A stretch of 64,000 nucleotides of DNA from Ligilactobacillus saerimneri DSM 16049. GTDB taxonomy: Bacteria; Bacillota; Bacilli; Lactobacillales; Lactobacillaceae. Below are positions 16,887 through 25,433 of the stretch, in pieces. How positions within the stretch are numbered: the stretch's first letter is position 1; every line of letters begins with the position of its first letter. Below the pieces are notes generated by a model. That model had not been told where the DNA came from and did not search any database. It saw only the letters and a program-made list of their open reading frames with translations. The DNA lies in assembly GCF_000423265.1 (NCBI RefSeq), contig NZ_AUHQ01000003.1:1-64000 (forward strand), given 5' to 3'. Both the position numbers and the translations under genes were made by a program.

Positions 16887-17402
16887 TTATATTTCTTCAT
16901 GGGTGAATTTGAATAAAACAACTGCGATCCAAGAAGCAATGAATGAAGATAATCCAGCAACGAGTAACGCGTTGGCACTCAATGCAGTTAAACTAGAAAC
17001 ATTTTTAATGATTTTAAGCGTCCGGAGGAGATTTTCAAAGATGATTTGGTAGATTGTTGCATAAATCAAACTCCATTGGATGTAGTATTCGATGATAGTG
17101 AGCGTGGTCACTGATAGAGGGCGGATCCGATTGAGCAGGCGTAATACCAGGTATAAAAAGACACCCGCAATAATGATCACGAGACCATAGAGCAAGAAAA
17201 GTGATCCTATATGCAAATGAGGGAACGACGAACTGAACATATAGGCAAGAACAATGGCTGTAACAATAAAAATAGTGCTCAAAATAATCATCGTAGTGAG
17301 TAGGAGCAGAGCGTGGAGAAAGGCGAACTGTTCCCGTTTACGTCGTTGTACAACAATACCGATAATGACCATTACGATCAATAGCCCCCAGGCAACTGTC
17401 AT
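16887..17402 (-). CDS. Hypothetical membrane protein between the tRNA-Lys genes
   Basis: A 171-residue integral membrane protein with about five TM helices (approximately 2-20, 28-55, 64-86, 105-125, 140-163) and short charged loops (QRRKREQ, RLLNRIRP). The function is unknown. AAGGAGG sits at good spacing before the ATG. It lies between two identical tRNA-Lys genes on the same strand; a terminator after the upstream tRNA suggests it has its own transcript or depends on read-through. Confidence 0.65.
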   Translation of the reverse strand: MTVAWGLLIVMVIIGIVVQRRKREQFAFLHALLLLTTMIILSTIFIVTAIVLAYMFSSSFPHLHIGSLFLLYGLVIIIAGVFLYLVLRLLNRIRPLSVTTLTIIEYYIQWSLIYATIYQIIFENLLRTLKIIKNVSSLTALSANALLVAGLSSFIASWIAVVLFKFTHEEI

Positions 17403-17421
17403 GAAAAAACCTCCTTAATAG

Positions 17422-17453
17422 CAAAAAACAGGCCTGAGATTCCTCAAGCCTGT
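17422..17453 (-). terminator. Terminator of the second tRNA-Lys gene
   Basis: Minus-strand hairpin ACAGGC/GCCTGT (17428-17433 / 17448-17453) with further pairs inside, followed by six Ts on that strand. Confidence 0.8.
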
Positions 17454-17461
17454 CACAAGTA

Positions 17462-17534
17462 TGGACAGTCAGGGGATCGAACCCTGGACCCACGGATTAA
17501 GAGTCCGTTGCTCTGCCAGCTGAGCTAACTGTCC
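17462..17534 (-). tRNA. tRNA-Lys (anticodon CTT), second copy
   Basis: 73 nt, base-for-base identical to the tRNA at 16747-16819 and on the same strand. It was probably produced by a local duplication that now flanks the membrane protein gene. Confidence 0.97.
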
Positions 17535-17977
17535 ATTAGTTAAGTAAATTAACAACAAAAATATAATAGCAAAAAAACTGCACAATGACAAGATTTTTTT
17601 GATTTGTTGTATCGTGATCACTTCATAGCTGAAGCAAATCAACGAATAATACTTTAACAAATAATTTAGATGAACGCAAGTGAAAATTTACCAACTGCAA
17701 ATAATAAGTGTTTATTTGCAATTTGCCAGAGTAAAGCAATAAGTGAAAATACAGCCGTTTATGAAAATAACATCGCATATTAAAGATAAAAAATACATAC
17801 TTAATTTAGCGCATGCTAAAAAAGTATATGGAAGCGTAATGATAATTGGGACCATAATATATTATTATTTATATGCATAAATATACTGTATATAAATGAA
17901 TAGATTGCTGGTGGAAAGTTGATTGAATGTACTTACTTAAACATAGATAAGTTTATGTTTTTTATATAGAATAATAT
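17535..17977. other. AT-rich gap with no gene recognised
   Basis: 443 bases between the tRNA and the MucBP frame. Stops are frequent in all frames. It probably held the promoter and 5' part of the adhesin gene, now lost. I see no insertion sequence. Confidence 0.4.
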
Positions 17978-19084
17978 GTGGAAAATGTTGCTAACACTTA
18001 TAGTTATAGGAGTTATATGTTCGGAATGGCAGAGACATCAGCCAAAGCAGACGGAACAATAATCGCCGATCAAACCTTGCACGTAATTTATGTTTACCGT
18101 AAGTTGGCAGAACCAGTGGTTAAAAAAGGCTCCGTTGACGTCAAATACATTGACCGGGCTACTGGTCAGGAAATTCCTGGTGGGGAATTGGCAGCGGTGG
18201 TAACCGATGCCGAAGCTGGAACTAGTTATGGAACCACCAAGAAAGACTTTGATGGTTACACCTTTGCCGGGCTGGATGAAAAATCCGCCGCTGCTAGTGG
18301 TAAGGTTGAAGCCGACACAACCCTGCATGTCATCTATACTTATGACAAGCTTCCAGATCCCGTTGTGGAAAAGGGTTCGGTTGACGTAATTTACGTCGAT
18401 GAACATGGCAACGTTCTGCCAGGTGGTGACCTTACAGTGGTTAAAGATAACGTCCCAGTAGGTGAAAGTTATAGCACCACCCAAAAGGACTTTGCGGGTT
18501 ATACATTTGTACGGATGGGAACTGGTTCAGCGACTGTTAACGGGAAAGTGACCCCAGGTACCCAGCACGTGATCTACGTTTACAGTAAGAATCTTGATCC
18601 GGTACCAGAAATTAAACGGGGAACAGTGACGGTTGTCTACGTTGATGAGCAGGGTAACCCATTGCCAGGCGGTGACGAAACTGTCGTTAAGGATAATGTT
18701 CCGGTGGGTGAAGGTTATACCACTACCCAACGGGAGTTTTCAGGTTACACTTTCAATCGTTTAGGTGAGGGATCAGCCGATCCAACGGGAACGGTAGTCC
18801 AAGGCAAGCTTCGGGTAGTTTATGTCTACCGGCAGACACCGACGCCAGAACTGCCACCACAACCAGAACAACCATTGGCGCCAGCACCGAAGGTGATGAA
18901 TTACCGGCGGCCGGCACCGGTTCCGCCAAGAATGCGGACTCAAGCACGGCCGATTCAACGGGCTCAAGCTAAGGCAACATTGCCACAAACAGGTGACAGT
19001 GAGACTTCAGTCTTAACGGCACTGGGAATGGTGAGTTTAGGGTTAGCCGGGTTTGCGGTTACTGGTTTGAAAAAGAGATTTTAA
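17978..19084 (+). pseudogene. 5'-truncated MucBP-repeat LPXTG surface protein
   Basis: The open frame begins (GTG 17978, or ATG 18017 after AGGAG) inside a MucBP repeat: its first residues match only the C-terminal half (GMAETSAKADGT, LHVIYVY). Three full ~75-residue MucBP repeats follow, each opening KGSVDV/RGTVTV-YVD and closing HVIYVY. Then come a proline-rich spacer, the sortase motif LPQTGD, a hydrophobic stretch and KKRF. No signal peptide is in frame, so the product could not reach the surface. This looks like the 3' end of a mucus-binding adhesin whose front was deleted. Confidence 0.8.
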
Positions 19085-19114
19085 GCAAGATAGACTGGCT
19101 AAATAAAATGAGTG

Positions 19115-19146
19115 CAGGATGCTACGATGGGCATCCTGATCTTTTT
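19115..19146 (+). terminator. Terminator of the MucBP gene remnant
   Basis: CAGGATGC (19115-19122) / GCATCCTG (19131-19138), then ATCTTTTT. Confidence 0.85.
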
Positions 19147-19152
19147 GAATGC

Positions 19153-19431
19153 AAAAAAGCGACCGGGTAAGGGTCGCTCGTACTTAGTTGTTGTATATCT
19201 CTGGTCAACTATGATCGTTGTTGTCAAAATGGCATCTTACTCTCACAACCCAGACTTTATCGACTCGAACATGTCAGCATGTCGGTTCAAGCCATAGTTG
19301 ATCTGGATACCGCACATGGTGGGTTAAGCCTGTGGGGAGAAACAAAATAACATTTGCCTGCTGGTAGACAAGGGAAAATGCAGGAAACAGCAACCAAGCT
19401 TACCTGATAAATGGTAAGTAATCCCAGAGTC
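19153..19431 (-). ncRNA. Unassigned structured RNA of about 280 nt
   Basis: On the minus strand, an extended -10 box TGTTATAAT (TATAAT at 19444-19439) is followed by a predicted start at about 19431. A perfect terminator AGCGACC/GGTCGCT (19158-19178) with a T run closes the unit. Between lie several stems: CTTACC/GGTAAG near the 5' end, and a long imperfect hairpin around 19253-19306 capped by ACATG-CTGA-CATGT. No long ORF fits. RNase P, tmRNA and SRP RNA signatures were looked for and not found. The identity is open. Confidence 0.5.
19158..19178 (-). terminator. Terminator of the minus-strand structured RNA
   Basis: AGCGACC (19158-19164) / GGTCGCT (19172-19178); on the minus strand it is followed by six Ts. 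Confidence 0.85.
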
Positions 19432-19511
19432 GTTTTTCATTATAACATGATTGCAAAGCGGAGGGAAAAGCTTTTTATTCGTGGTACCGCCTCCATCTGC
19501 TCAACCGCAAG

Positions 19512-19613
19512 GGACACCAAATCTAAGTGTCCTTTGTCCCTAATTGTAAATGTCCTTTAATGTCCGTTGCTGACCCTTGCAACGGACATTTATCGGTAAT
19601 TTAAGCGCTTTCA
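19512..19613 (+). promoter_or_regulatory. Leader of the PTS operon with hairpins and a cre-like box
   Basis: Contains GGACAC/GTGTCC (19512-19532), a strong hairpin TGTCCGTTGC/GCAACGGACA (19561-19588) and TTTAAGCGCTTTCA (19600-19613), which reads on the other strand as TGAAAGCGCTTAAA, a cre-like box with one mismatch. Repeated TGTCC words mark the region. CcpA control of the sugar operon is likely; the hairpins may act in attenuation. Confidence 0.5.
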
Positions 19614-19651
19614 TTAAAGATAGAATTAAAACTGTCAGGAGGGGGAAAACG

Positions 19652-21130
19652 ATGCTGAAGGATATTGATCAACAAATTATTGATTATTTATTAACTCACA
19701 CCGAGTTCACCACTTCTGATGAGCTATCAAGTGAACTGGGTGTATCGTCCAAAACGATTACCCGGCATATCGGTAGTATCAATAAAAAGTTTTCTAAACA
19801 AATTATCAATGCTAAAAGAGGCCAAGGATACAAACTCGACTATGCCACATACCTGGATGTTGCGAATGAAAATTCGCAAACCAATTCTTCAGTCAAACTC
19901 AGACGCGAGTATATTGTTACCAAGTTACTGTTTGCCGCTCCAAATGCGGTAATGATCTATGACTTGGTAAACAAACTCTACATCAGCGAGTCGGTATTGC
20001 AGACAGATGTCAAAGAGATTGGTCAACGCCTAGAGAAGTGGGACCTCAAGCTGGTACGCAAGCAGCGGTCCTTACGGGTAGTTGGAAGTGAGAAGGCAGT
20101 GCGTGATGCTCTGATCGAAGTCGTATTCCATTTGAGTAATGCGACTGACATCGATGCTTTGAAAAATGATTCAGATTCGATGAATCAAGATGATTTTCAT
20201 ATGGCACTCAGTCAAGTGGAAATTGCAGAGCGCACCTTGAATGGGCTATTGCCATATCCTTACAACGTTAATTTCTTTGCCCACATCTACATCTTGCTCA
20301 GCCGGGCCCGCAAGTACAAATTAGTTGATGCTTCCATTGAAAATGAGAAGGACTTGCAGAAGGAATTCCAAAACAATCCAGAAATTTTCAGTGTTTGCCA
20401 GACTATTATCACGAATATCCGTGAGTACTTGCACCTGGGGGAAAACACCTTAAAGTCTGAAGCCTATTACCTGTTTGAGTACCTAGTAACTTCCCGTTTC
20501 AATTCCTTTGACGGGGTGGTATTAGGTGACGGGGAGCTTTCAGACAAGGTAACCGACCAGTTCGTCGCACTAGTATCCGAGAAGTTGAACTTCATATTTG
20601 ACGATTCAATTCGAGCAGATATCAGGAGTCATATTCTCGCGATGATCAGTCGGTTAAAGATGAACATTTCGTTGCCCAATGCGTTACTAAACAGTATCAA
20701 GCTCGAATACCCTAAGGTGTTTGCAGCAACGCGTGAAGCATCGGCAGTCATCAGCGAGGAGTTTTCTCTTCCCCGGATTTCAGATGACGAAGCAGGCTTT
20801 ATCTGTTTGTACTTTGTCAAATACTACGTTGCCGCCCGCGAAAATCGGGTTAAAACCTATGTGATCTGTACGACAGGGATCGGGACATCGGGAATTATTT
20901 CCACCAAAATTAAAAATGCAATCCCTGAAATTGAGATCGTTGGTATAGCTTCGACATTTGACATCGAGAAAATTCTTGATTCAAGTCCAAATATCGAGTT
21001 GCTGATTAGTACAGTACCACTGAAGAGTGAGGTTGATGTGCCAGTCGAACAGGTTAGTGCCTTTTTCACAGAGAAGGATGAACAACAGGTCAAAAAAGTT
21101 GTTCAAAGGATCCAAAATGAGAAAAAGTAG
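19652..21130 (+). CDS. PRD-containing transcriptional regulator of the PTS operon
   Basis: A 492-residue regulator of the BglG/MtlR-type family. An N-terminal helix-turn-helix (LSSELGVSSKTITRHI, about residues 25-45) and a second wHTH (about 85-150) precede two PTS regulation domains (His near NFFAHIYILLSRAR and LPRISDDEAGFICLYF). A C-terminal EIIB-like domain starts at TYVICTTGIGTSGIIS with an acceptor Cys. No EIIA domain is fused; two separate EIIA genes follow. Start: ATG 19652 with AGGAGGGGG. Its activity would be tuned by phosphorylation through HPr and the operon's own EII proteins. Confidence 0.88.
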   Translation: MLKDIDQQIIDYLLTHTEFTTSDELSSELGVSSKTITRHIGSINKKFSKQIINAKRGQGYKLDYATYLDVANENSQTNSSVKLRREYIVTKLLFAAPNAVMIYDLVNKLYISESVLQTDVKEIGQRLEKWDLKLVRKQRSLRVVGSEKAVRDALIEVVFHLSNATDIDALKNDSDSMNQDDFHMALSQVEIAERTLNGLLPYPYNVNFFAHIYILLSRARKYKLVDASIENEKDLQKEFQNNPEIFSVCQTIITNIREYLHLGENTLKSEAYYLFEYLVTSRFNSFDGVVLGDGELSDKVTDQFVALVSEKLNFIFDDSIRADIRSHILAMISRLKMNISLPNALLNSIKLEYPKVFAATREASAVISEEFSLPRISDDEAGFICLYFVKYYVAARENRVKTYVICTTGIGTSGIISTKIKNAIPEIEIVGIASTFDIEKILDSSPNIELLISTVPLKSEVDVPVEQVSAFFTEKDEQQVKKVVQRIQNEKK

Positions 21131-21563
21131 TTTGGTTACTGGTCAACAATTGACCGGAGCGAACAAACAGGAGGCTTTGCAGCAGTTAGCGCACGCTGCC
21201 GCTACCACTCTTAACCTTGACGAGATAGAAGTTAAAGCGACGTTAATGACGCGTGAAGCCCTTGCTGATACAGCATTAATCAGTGGTATAGCGATTCCTC
21301 ACATCATCATTGATAAGGAGTTTACCCCGCAAATTTGCGTGGGCCTCCTCGCCAGTCCCCTGGAAGATTGGGATTGCCTGGATGGAACTAAAGTGCATCT
21401 TTTATTGGCTTTCGCTGTTCCCCAGCGAACCTTGGTGCACCAGCAAGAGATAAGAGAGATTAGTGAAATGATAACCCAGCTGGCTGACGAACAATTTTGT
21501 TGGCGCGTTAGCCAAGCACAAACAGTCGCAGAAGTTAGTGCAATTTTAAGTGAAGAGAGGTGA
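21117..21563 (+). CDS. PTS EIIA component, fructose/mannitol family (first copy)
   Basis: A 148-residue EIIA domain protein that takes phosphate from HPr and gives it to EIIB. The active-site His lies in SGIAIPHIII near residue 60. Beyond that it is divergent: the usual GIAIPHG glycine is replaced. The ATG (21117) overlaps the end of the regulator gene by 14 bases. A second EIIA gene follows three bases after its stop. It may act on the regulator rather than on transport. Confidence 0.82.
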   Translation: MRKSSLVTGQQLTGANKQEALQQLAHAAATTLNLDEIEVKATLMTREALADTALISGIAIPHIIIDKEFTPQICVGLLASPLEDWDCLDGTKVHLLLAFAVPQRTLVHQQEIREISEMITQLADEQFCWRVSQAQTVAEVSAILSEER

Positions 21564-21569
21564 GTAGTG

Positions 21570-22034
21570 ATGGCTGATGAAAAATTTGATATTGCTAAAA
21601 TCATCAATGCTAACTTGATCGAGTTGCATCTGAAGGGACAAACAAAAGCAGAAGTCATCGACGAACTCAGTAATTTATTGACCGAGGATGGCGACGTTAT
21701 TGACAAAGAAGCCTTCGTAACTGACGTTTTCAAACGGGAAGAAGAAGGCGCAACTGGGATCGGCCAGGGTGTGGCGATTCCGCACGGCAAGTCGACTGCA
21801 GTTCAAAATACAACGATCGCAATAGGCTTGAGTGATCACCCGATTCCATGGGAAACCTTGGATGGCGAACCAGTAACCGCAGTGATTTTGTTTGCAGTCC
21901 GTGATCAGGATGCAGATACTCTTCACCTCAAGTTGCTCCAACAGGTCGCGATTCTATTGTCAGATGATGGTTTTATCGAAGCAATGCACTCTGTTAAGAC
22001 CAAAGAACAGTTGATTGAACTTCTAGGTGCATAA
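21570..22034 (+). CDS. PTS EIIA component, fructose family (second copy)
   Basis: A 154-residue EIIA with the canonical active site GVAIPHGKS (His near residue 70) and EEEGATGIGQG just before it. Length and motifs are standard for fructose-type EIIA, so this copy probably phosphorylates the EIIB encoded next. ATG 21570 is preceded by AGAGAGG; GTG 21567 directly before it is an alternative. Confidence 0.9.
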   Translation: MADEKFDIAKIINANLIELHLKGQTKAEVIDELSNLLTEDGDVIDKEAFVTDVFKREEEGATGIGQGVAIPHGKSTAVQNTTIAIGLSDHPIPWETLDGEPVTAVILFAVRDQDADTLHLKLLQQVAILLSDDGFIEAMHSVKTKEQLIELLGA

Positions 22035-22053
22035 GTTAGGAGATGTCAATATT

Positions 22054-22374
22054 ATGAAAATTGTTTGTGTTTGTGCCTGTACATCAGGTATTGCCCATAC
22101 GTATTTGGCAAAGGCAAAGTTAGAGAAAGCAGCAAAGGCTTTAGGCCATGAGATTCACGTCGAAACTCAAGGGACAATCGGAACTGAAAACGAATTGACT
22201 CCTGAACAAATTGCAGAGGCTGATGTAGCCCTTCTTGCAGTTGATATTGCAACTAGCGGGAACGAACGGTTCAAGGACTTACCAACAGTCAAGGTAGGGA
22301 CTTCCATCGTGGTTAAGGCTCCAAAACAGCTCTTACAAAAAATTGAAGAACAAGTTAACGCACAGAAGGCTTAA
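22054..22374 (+). CDS. PTS EIIB component, fructose family
   Basis: A 106-residue single-domain EIIB. The phospho-acceptor Cys is in VCVCACTSGIAHTYLAKAKLE (residues 3-23), followed by GHEIHVETQGTIG and LTPEQIAEADVALLAVDI, all typical of fructose-specific EIIB. ATG 22054 has TAGGAG ten bases upstream. It accepts phosphate from EIIA and passes it to the sugar during passage through EIIC. Confidence 0.93.
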   Translation: MKIVCVCACTSGIAHTYLAKAKLEKAAKALGHEIHVETQGTIGTENELTPEQIAEADVALLAVDIATSGNERFKDLPTVKVGTSIVVKAPKQLLQKIEEQVNAQKA

Positions 22375-22395
22375 TAGAAAGCGTGAGTGATTAAT

Positions 22396-23520
22396 ATGGC
22401 AAAAAATAATTTATCAGGTGCTAAGAAGGTCGGAAATGCGATTAAAAAGCACTTATTAACGTCAATTTCTTACATGTTGCCGTTGGTTGTTGCATCTGGT
22501 TTGTTGATTGCGATTGGTAACTTGATGGGTGGTCAAAACGTCACCTCCATGGCGAAGATGAACTTCCCAAATGCGATGACGACGCTTGGGGTTCTCGGGA
22601 TGGGCTTACTGCCATCATTCATTTCAGGATATATCGGTTATTCTATTGCTGACCGTCCCGGGATTGCACCAGGATTCTTAGCCGGACAAATTGCTTCCTT
22701 CTTAGGAGCAGGGTTCTTAGGCGGGATCATCGGTGGTTTCATCTCCGGTTACATCGCATTGTTACTCAAGAAGTACCTCAAGGTACCAAACTGGGCAAGT
22801 GGTCTGATGCCAATGTTGATTATCCCAACTTTGACAGCAATCTTAACTGCCGTAATTATGTTCTTCGTTCTTGGTGATCCATTACAACTGATGACTAAGA
22901 GCTTGAACCACTTCATCACTGGCTTGGATCGTTCCCAAAGAGCTATGTACGGCTTCTTGATCGGTTGGATCGGAGCCTTCGACTACGGTGGAGCTATCAG
23001 TAAGATTCCTAACCTGATCTGTGACGGTCTGTTGCTTGAAGGGATCAAAGGTCCTGAAGGTATCAAAGTTCTTGCTGCTATGGTTCCTCCATTTGGTGTT
23101 ACTATTTCTTACTTCATCGCTAAGTTATTCAGAAAGAGAATCTGGACTAAGCAAGAAGTTGACAACATCAAAGTTGCCTTCCCAATGGGTGTCTGCATGA
23201 TCACTGAAGGTGTTATTCCGATTGCTATGAATGACTTGCTGAGAGTGTTACCAAGTACTTGGATCGGTTGTGGGATCACAGGGATGATCAGTTACAGCCT
23301 TGGGAACGAAAGTCCTGTTCCATCTGGTGGTGTGTTCGTTATTCCAGCAATGTCCAAGCCATTGATCGCTGTTATCGCCTTGTTAGCAGGTTCCTTAGTA
23401 ACAGCTATCTTGTTGGTAATCTTAAAGCGACCTGTATCTGATGATCAATACAACGGCACTTTAGATACTGATGATGACAAGGAAGAAGACGTAGACTTAT
23501 CAGGTATCACTTTACAATAG
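22396..23520 (+). CDS. PTS EIIC component, fructose family permease
   Basis: A 374-residue membrane permease with about 8-10 TM segments (for example YMLPLVVASGLLIAIGNLMG near the start and FGVTISYFIAK in the middle). The conserved FPMGVCMITEGVIPIAMND motif near residue 260 is the substrate-binding loop of fructose-type EIIC (GxxxITEGAIPF in relatives). It ends with an acidic tail. ATG 22396 was chosen; GTG 22387 in frame is possible. It translocates and phosphorylates an unknown hexose or related sugar. Confidence 0.92.
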   Translation: MAKNNLSGAKKVGNAIKKHLLTSISYMLPLVVASGLLIAIGNLMGGQNVTSMAKMNFPNAMTTLGVLGMGLLPSFISGYIGYSIADRPGIAPGFLAGQIASFLGAGFLGGIIGGFISGYIALLLKKYLKVPNWASGLMPMLIIPTLTAILTAVIMFFVLGDPLQLMTKSLNHFITGLDRSQRAMYGFLIGWIGAFDYGGAISKIPNLICDGLLLEGIKGPEGIKVLAAMVPPFGVTISYFIAKLFRKRIWTKQEVDNIKVAFPMGVCMITEGVIPIAMNDLLRVLPSTWIGCGITGMISYSLGNESPVPSGGVFVIPAMSKPLIAVIALLAGSLVTAILLVILKRPVSDDQYNGTLDTDDDKEEDVDLSGITLQ

Positions 23521-23543
23521 GCTCATAACTTGGGGGTAGATGA

Positions 23544-24401
23544 ATGCTAGTTTCAATGGGTAGTATTCTAGAGAGAGCAAACCGTGAAAACTACGGTGTG
23601 TTGGCCATTAACGTTTTCAATCTTGAAAGTAGTTATTTGACTATTAAAGCCGCCGAAGAAATGCATGCGCCGATCATCTTGGATCTTCTCATGCAACATA
23701 TACAAACAGATTTGCCAATGGAAGTTGTCCTCCCAGCAATCCGCCGTCTAGCTGAAGCAGCTACGGTGGAAGTAGCGATCAATTTAGACCACGGGAAAGA
23801 TGAAGAGTATGTCAAGCAAGCTATCAAAGCCGGGTTTACCGGGGTGATGGTTGACATGTCCGAACATCCATACGCAGAAAACGTCCGAATTACTCGGGAA
23901 ATCGTACAGTTGGCTCATGATTATGGGGTAACTGTTGAAGCCGAAATCGGAGCAATGGGAGCAACAGCTGGTGAACACTTTACAGATGGAGATATGTTCA
24001 CTGATCCAGAGCAAGCAATTGATTTTATCCAACAAACTGGAATTGATGTCTGCGCCCTATCTTTCGGATCTTCTCATGGGATTATGCCGGAAGGGTATGT
24101 GCCAGAATTCCACTGTGACATCGTTGAAAATGTCAAAAAAGTAACGGGAATTCCGTTAGTCTTGCACGGTGGGTCAGGATGTGGAGCAGAGAACATCCAG
24201 GCTTCCGTGAAGGCGGGGATCAATAAGATTAATGTTGGTTCCGATGTTATGCATGCTCAGGCCAATGCCTTGCAAGAACAATTCGCACGTAACCCTGAAC
24301 GGGACTACGTTGAAATTATGGCAACGACCTTAGAACCAGCGAAGGAAGTGGTCAAAGAATACATCAAGATTTCAGGTTCAGCAGAAAAAAGTGTAATGTA
24401 G
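23544..24401 (+). CDS. Class II (zinc) aldolase, FbaA/KbaY/GatY family (first copy)
   Basis: A 285-residue aldolase cleaving a phosphorylated ketose to dihydroxyacetone phosphate and an aldehyde. Zinc and catalytic motifs are present: INLDHGKDEE (His near 80), EAEIGAMGAT, FGSSHGIM, VLHGGSGCG and KINVGSDVMH. The sequence is nearer the tagatose/ketose-bisphosphate aldolases than the glycolytic enzyme. Start: ATG 23544 after GGGGG. It lies 23 bases after the EIIC gene, so it is part of the PTS operon and presumably acts on the imported sugar phosphate. Confidence 0.9.
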   Translation: MLVSMGSILERANRENYGVLAINVFNLESSYLTIKAAEEMHAPIILDLLMQHIQTDLPMEVVLPAIRRLAEAATVEVAINLDHGKDEEYVKQAIKAGFTGVMVDMSEHPYAENVRITREIVQLAHDYGVTVEAEIGAMGATAGEHFTDGDMFTDPEQAIDFIQQTGIDVCALSFGSSHGIMPEGYVPEFHCDIVENVKKVTGIPLVLHGGSGCGAENIQASVKAGINKINVGSDVMHAQANALQEQFARNPERDYVEIMATTLEPAKEVVKEYIKISGSAEKSVM

Positions 24402-24420
24402 TTATTTTTATCAGAAAAAA

Positions 24421-24434
24421 TGTAAACGGTTTAA
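24421..24434 (+). promoter_or_regulatory. cre-like box before the second aldolase gene
   Basis: TGTAAACGGTTTAA matches the cre core TGNAANCGNT but lacks the terminal CA. It sits just upstream of the ribosome site of the second aldolase gene. Confidence 0.4.
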
Positions 24435-24449
24435 AAGGGGATATATAAT

Positions 24450-25349
24450 ATGACTTTAGTTAATATGACTCAAATGTTAGAAGTTGCTAAGAAGAACAAG
24501 TTCGCCGTAGGTGCATACAATGTATCTAACATGGAATTATTCCGGATGGCAATCGAACAATGTGAAGCTGACTATGCACCAGCAATCATTGCTATCCACC
24601 CAACTGAATTGGAATACTGCAAAGATGACTTCATTAGCTACGTTTTAACACGGATTCGCAACAGCAAGATTCCAGTAGTATTACACATGGACCACGGTGA
24701 TTCAATTGACAGCGTGACCCGGGCAATTCATGATGGCTTCAGTTCTGTAATGATCGACTTATCTTTGAAGAGCTGGGAAGATAACATCAAAGAAACTGCT
24801 GCTACTGTTGAAATGGCACACCGTGTAGGCGTTACTGTCGAAGGTGAAGTCGGGACTATCGGTCAAACAGGGATGCACGTTGAAGGTCACAAGCAAGAAG
24901 GTATCTACACTACTGTTGAAGAAGCCACTGACTTCGTTAAGGAAACTGGTGTTGACACACTGGCAGTTGCTATCGGGACTAGCCACGGGATCTACCCATC
25001 TGATGTTGAACCAAAGATCCGGATCGACATTTTGAAAGACATTGTTAAGGCTGTACCAGATACACCATTAGTTCTTCACGGTGGTTCATCAAACCCAGAT
25101 GACCAAATTGCCGACGCTGTTGCTAACGGGATCAGCAAGGTTAATATCTCCTCTGACTACAAGCACGCATTCTTTGCTAAGGTACGTGAAATCTTAGCTG
25201 AAAACGATGGCTGGGATCCAAACACCCTCTTCCCAGAAGCAATCGAAGCTGGTAAGAAGGTTGTTCACCACAAGAACGAATTGTTCAATGCTGTTGGTAA
25301 GGCTGCCCTTTACGAAGGCATCGACCCATGGCGTGCAGAATTCATCTAA
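24450..25349 (+). CDS. Class II aldolase family protein (second copy)
   Basis: A 299-residue class II aldolase with HMDHGDSID (His near 80), VEGEVGTIGQ, IGTSHGIYP, VLHGGSSNPDDQ and KVNISSDYKHAF. It differs clearly from the first copy and from glycolytic FBP aldolase, for example in a longer C-terminal region ending YEGIDPWRAEFI. Codon choice is much more biased than in its neighbours, pointing to high expression. It closes the PTS operon before a strong terminator. It may use a different ketose 1-phosphate or bisphosphate from the first copy. Confidence 0.88.
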   Translation: MTLVNMTQMLEVAKKNKFAVGAYNVSNMELFRMAIEQCEADYAPAIIAIHPTELEYCKDDFISYVLTRIRNSKIPVVLHMDHGDSIDSVTRAIHDGFSSVMIDLSLKSWEDNIKETAATVEMAHRVGVTVEGEVGTIGQTGMHVEGHKQEGIYTTVEEATDFVKETGVDTLAVAIGTSHGIYPSDVEPKIRIDILKDIVKAVPDTPLVLHGGSSNPDDQIADAVANGISKVNISSDYKHAFFAKVREILAENDGWDPNTLFPEAIEAGKKVVHHKNELFNAVGKAALYEGIDPWRAEFI

Positions 25350-25391
25350 ACTTAAGCGTTACGCCTAAGTAACTACCTCTAATTTAAAAAG

Positions 25392-25433
25392 GCTGGGGCT
25401 TGAACACGAAAATGTTCAAGCCCCAGCTTTTTT
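25392..25433 (+). terminator. Terminator of the PTS operon
   Basis: 15-bp arms GCTGGGGCTTGAACA / TGTTCAAGCCCCAGC (25392-25406 / 25413-25427) and six Ts. Confidence 0.95.

Noticed and set aside
17976-18062. Short hydrophobic leader-like peptide (MWKMLLTLIVIGVICS)
   Set aside because: It stops after about 28 codons and is out of frame with the MucBP protein; no ribosome site. Probably chance.
19460-19545. T-box-like words (CGTGGTACCGCC, then TTTGTCCCT) before the PTS operon
   Set aside because: No stem I, AGAGA, GGTG or specifier loop is found upstream, and GGTACC is palindromic, so a match arises easily. A decayed T-box cannot be excluded.
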